The notes under the pieces were generated by a model. The model was not told the DNA's origin and did no database searches. It was given only the letters and a program-made list of their open reading frames with translations. From contig JAJYFI010000012.1 in the NCBI GenBank assembly GCA_021790955.1, forward strand, positions 1 to 13,785: a DNA stretch of 13,785 nucleotides, in the 5' to 3' direction. This stretch comes from a bacterium (GTDB lineage: Bacteria; Elusimicrobiota; Elusimicrobia; UBA1565; UBA9628). Each line of letters starts with the position of its first letter. Within the stretch, counting starts at the first letter, position 1. Both the position numbers and the translations under genes were made by a program. Below, piece by piece: positions 13,159 to 13,785 of the stretch.

Positions 13159-13785
13159 CTATTTTTCATAGCGGGCCAGGACGCGCTGCGGGGAGCCGTC
13201 AAATTGAGGCGTCTGATCTCGATTATAGAGCCTGCGCGCCGCGCGCGTGACCCGCTTGCCGACGTAATCCTTCATCTCCTCCAGGGTGATCCGCGGCGCC
13301 GCTCCCTGGCCCGCCCGCGATTGAAGCCCCTTCAAGAGGTAATAGGTGAACAGGGAGTGTCCCTGGGGAGGGTCCCAGCTCGCCATTTGGCTGGGCCCTG
13401 CGGCGCTCAAGAGGGCGAAATGGGCCGGGAGGCCGGGGAGAACCGTCCTGACGACGAGAGGAGAGGCGTTCTTGATGAGGGAGCCCTGCGGGCTTTCTCC
13501 GCTGAAGCAGGCGTCCAAAACCACGGTCACGGAGCGCGCCTTCAAATGGCCGAGATTCGCGTAGAGGAGGTCCAAAGGATAGCCGCCGATGGCGATGTAG
13601 TCCGGGGAGGCGTCCACCGGCACCAAATAGGCTTTTTGGTTCTCGGACGGGGCGCCGTGCCCACGTAGTAAATGATGACGTCGGGCGGGCGGTCGAGTCC
13701 CGCGACATAGTTGAAGAGCTTGCCCTTGTAGTTTCCCGCGTTCCCGAAAATCTCCTCGAAGTCCCCCTCGCCGGCGTTTTCCCGG
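13159..13785 (-). pseudogene. Caspase-like (peptidase C14) protein, 5' end outside window, apparent frameshift
   Basis: C-terminal part of a caspase/metacaspase-fold cysteine protease. From the right edge one frame reads GDFEEIFGNAGNYKGKLFNY, then LDRPPDVIIYYVG. From about 13662 the reading continues in another frame as HGAPSENQKAYLVPVDASPD, YIAIGGYPLDLLYANL and VTVVLDACFSGESPQGS, with stop at 13159. The p20 dyad is His in YYVG-H-G and Cys in DACFSG. The two frames join if one G is added to the GGG run at 13660-13662 (plus-strand CCC), restoring YYVGHGAP. The frameshift therefore falls immediately before the catalytic His. After DACFSG come HFALLSAAGPSQMASW and HSLFTYYLLKGL, as in bacterial caspase-family proteins. 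The N-terminal start and any extra domains lie beyond the window. As printed, only the downstream part from 13626 could be translated alone. Confidence 0.85.

Noticed and set aside
13107..13202. Upstream extension of the PepSY gene
   Set aside because: The ATG at 13106 has a strong GGAGG and directly begins a signal peptide. The extension overlaps the caspase gene.
1..13785. CRISPR arrays, insertion sequences, integrase or phage genes
   Set aside because: No regularly spaced repeats, transposase motifs or terminal repeats flanking genes were seen. Apart from the left-edge junction the content is housekeeping and envelope genes.

Overview
The window is a dense, GC-rich (by eye roughly 60-65%) bacterial chromosome segment in which every complete gene lies on the minus strand. 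Heptose and dTDP-sugar genes (gmhA fragment, rfbA) point to an LPS-bearing, Gram-negative-type cell. The HD-GYP protein, caspase-like protease and many secreted or anchored small proteins fit a poorly cultured phylum; Elusimicrobiota is a guess, not something the sequence proves. All genes are described in transcription order, from high to low coordinates.

Upstream block (13785 to 11529): the 3' part of a caspase-like (C14) protease gene carrying an apparent 1-base frameshift at its catalytic His, a small secreted PepSY-domain protein, and a secreted serine hydrolase of the beta-lactamase/PBP-like family. Middle block (11499 to 11034): an extended -10 promoter just in front of secG, then secG and, 6 bases after its stop, tRNA-Leu(GAG). 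SecG ends in a Pro/Ala-rich tail whose DNA contains a perfect 13-bp hairpin.

Downstream block (10999 to about 142): eleven genes packed with 1-40 base overlaps or gaps of no more than about 32 bases, probably one long transcription unit. They are rfbA, a NagZ-like GH3 hexosaminidase, a secreted HEAT-repeat-like protein, a membrane-anchored HD-GYP protein, rsmI (broken by one in-frame TGA), a Sua5/YrdC-LMW phosphatase fusion, glyA, mtnP (MTA phosphorylase), cdd, accB-like, accC, and the 5' part of gmhA. The block mixes translation fidelity (TsaC/Sua5, RsmI), one-carbon and nucleoside salvage (GlyA, MtnP, Cdd), fatty-acid initiation (AccC) and envelope functions.

The most unusual item is the accB-like gene. 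It aligns without gaps to BCCP around the biotin site, but the biotinyl-Lys motif (EAMKM) reads EQARG, so it should not be biotinylated. It resembles in principle the plant BADC pseudo-BCCPs that regulate acetyl-CoA carboxylase.

At the left edge a plus-strand fragment resembling DUF885 proteins runs head-on into gmhA, and both genes are cut at the same roughly 25-bp interval. Together with the rsmI stop and the caspase frameshift, this gives three lesions in 13.8 kb. Assembly or sequencing error must be considered before calling any of them biological.
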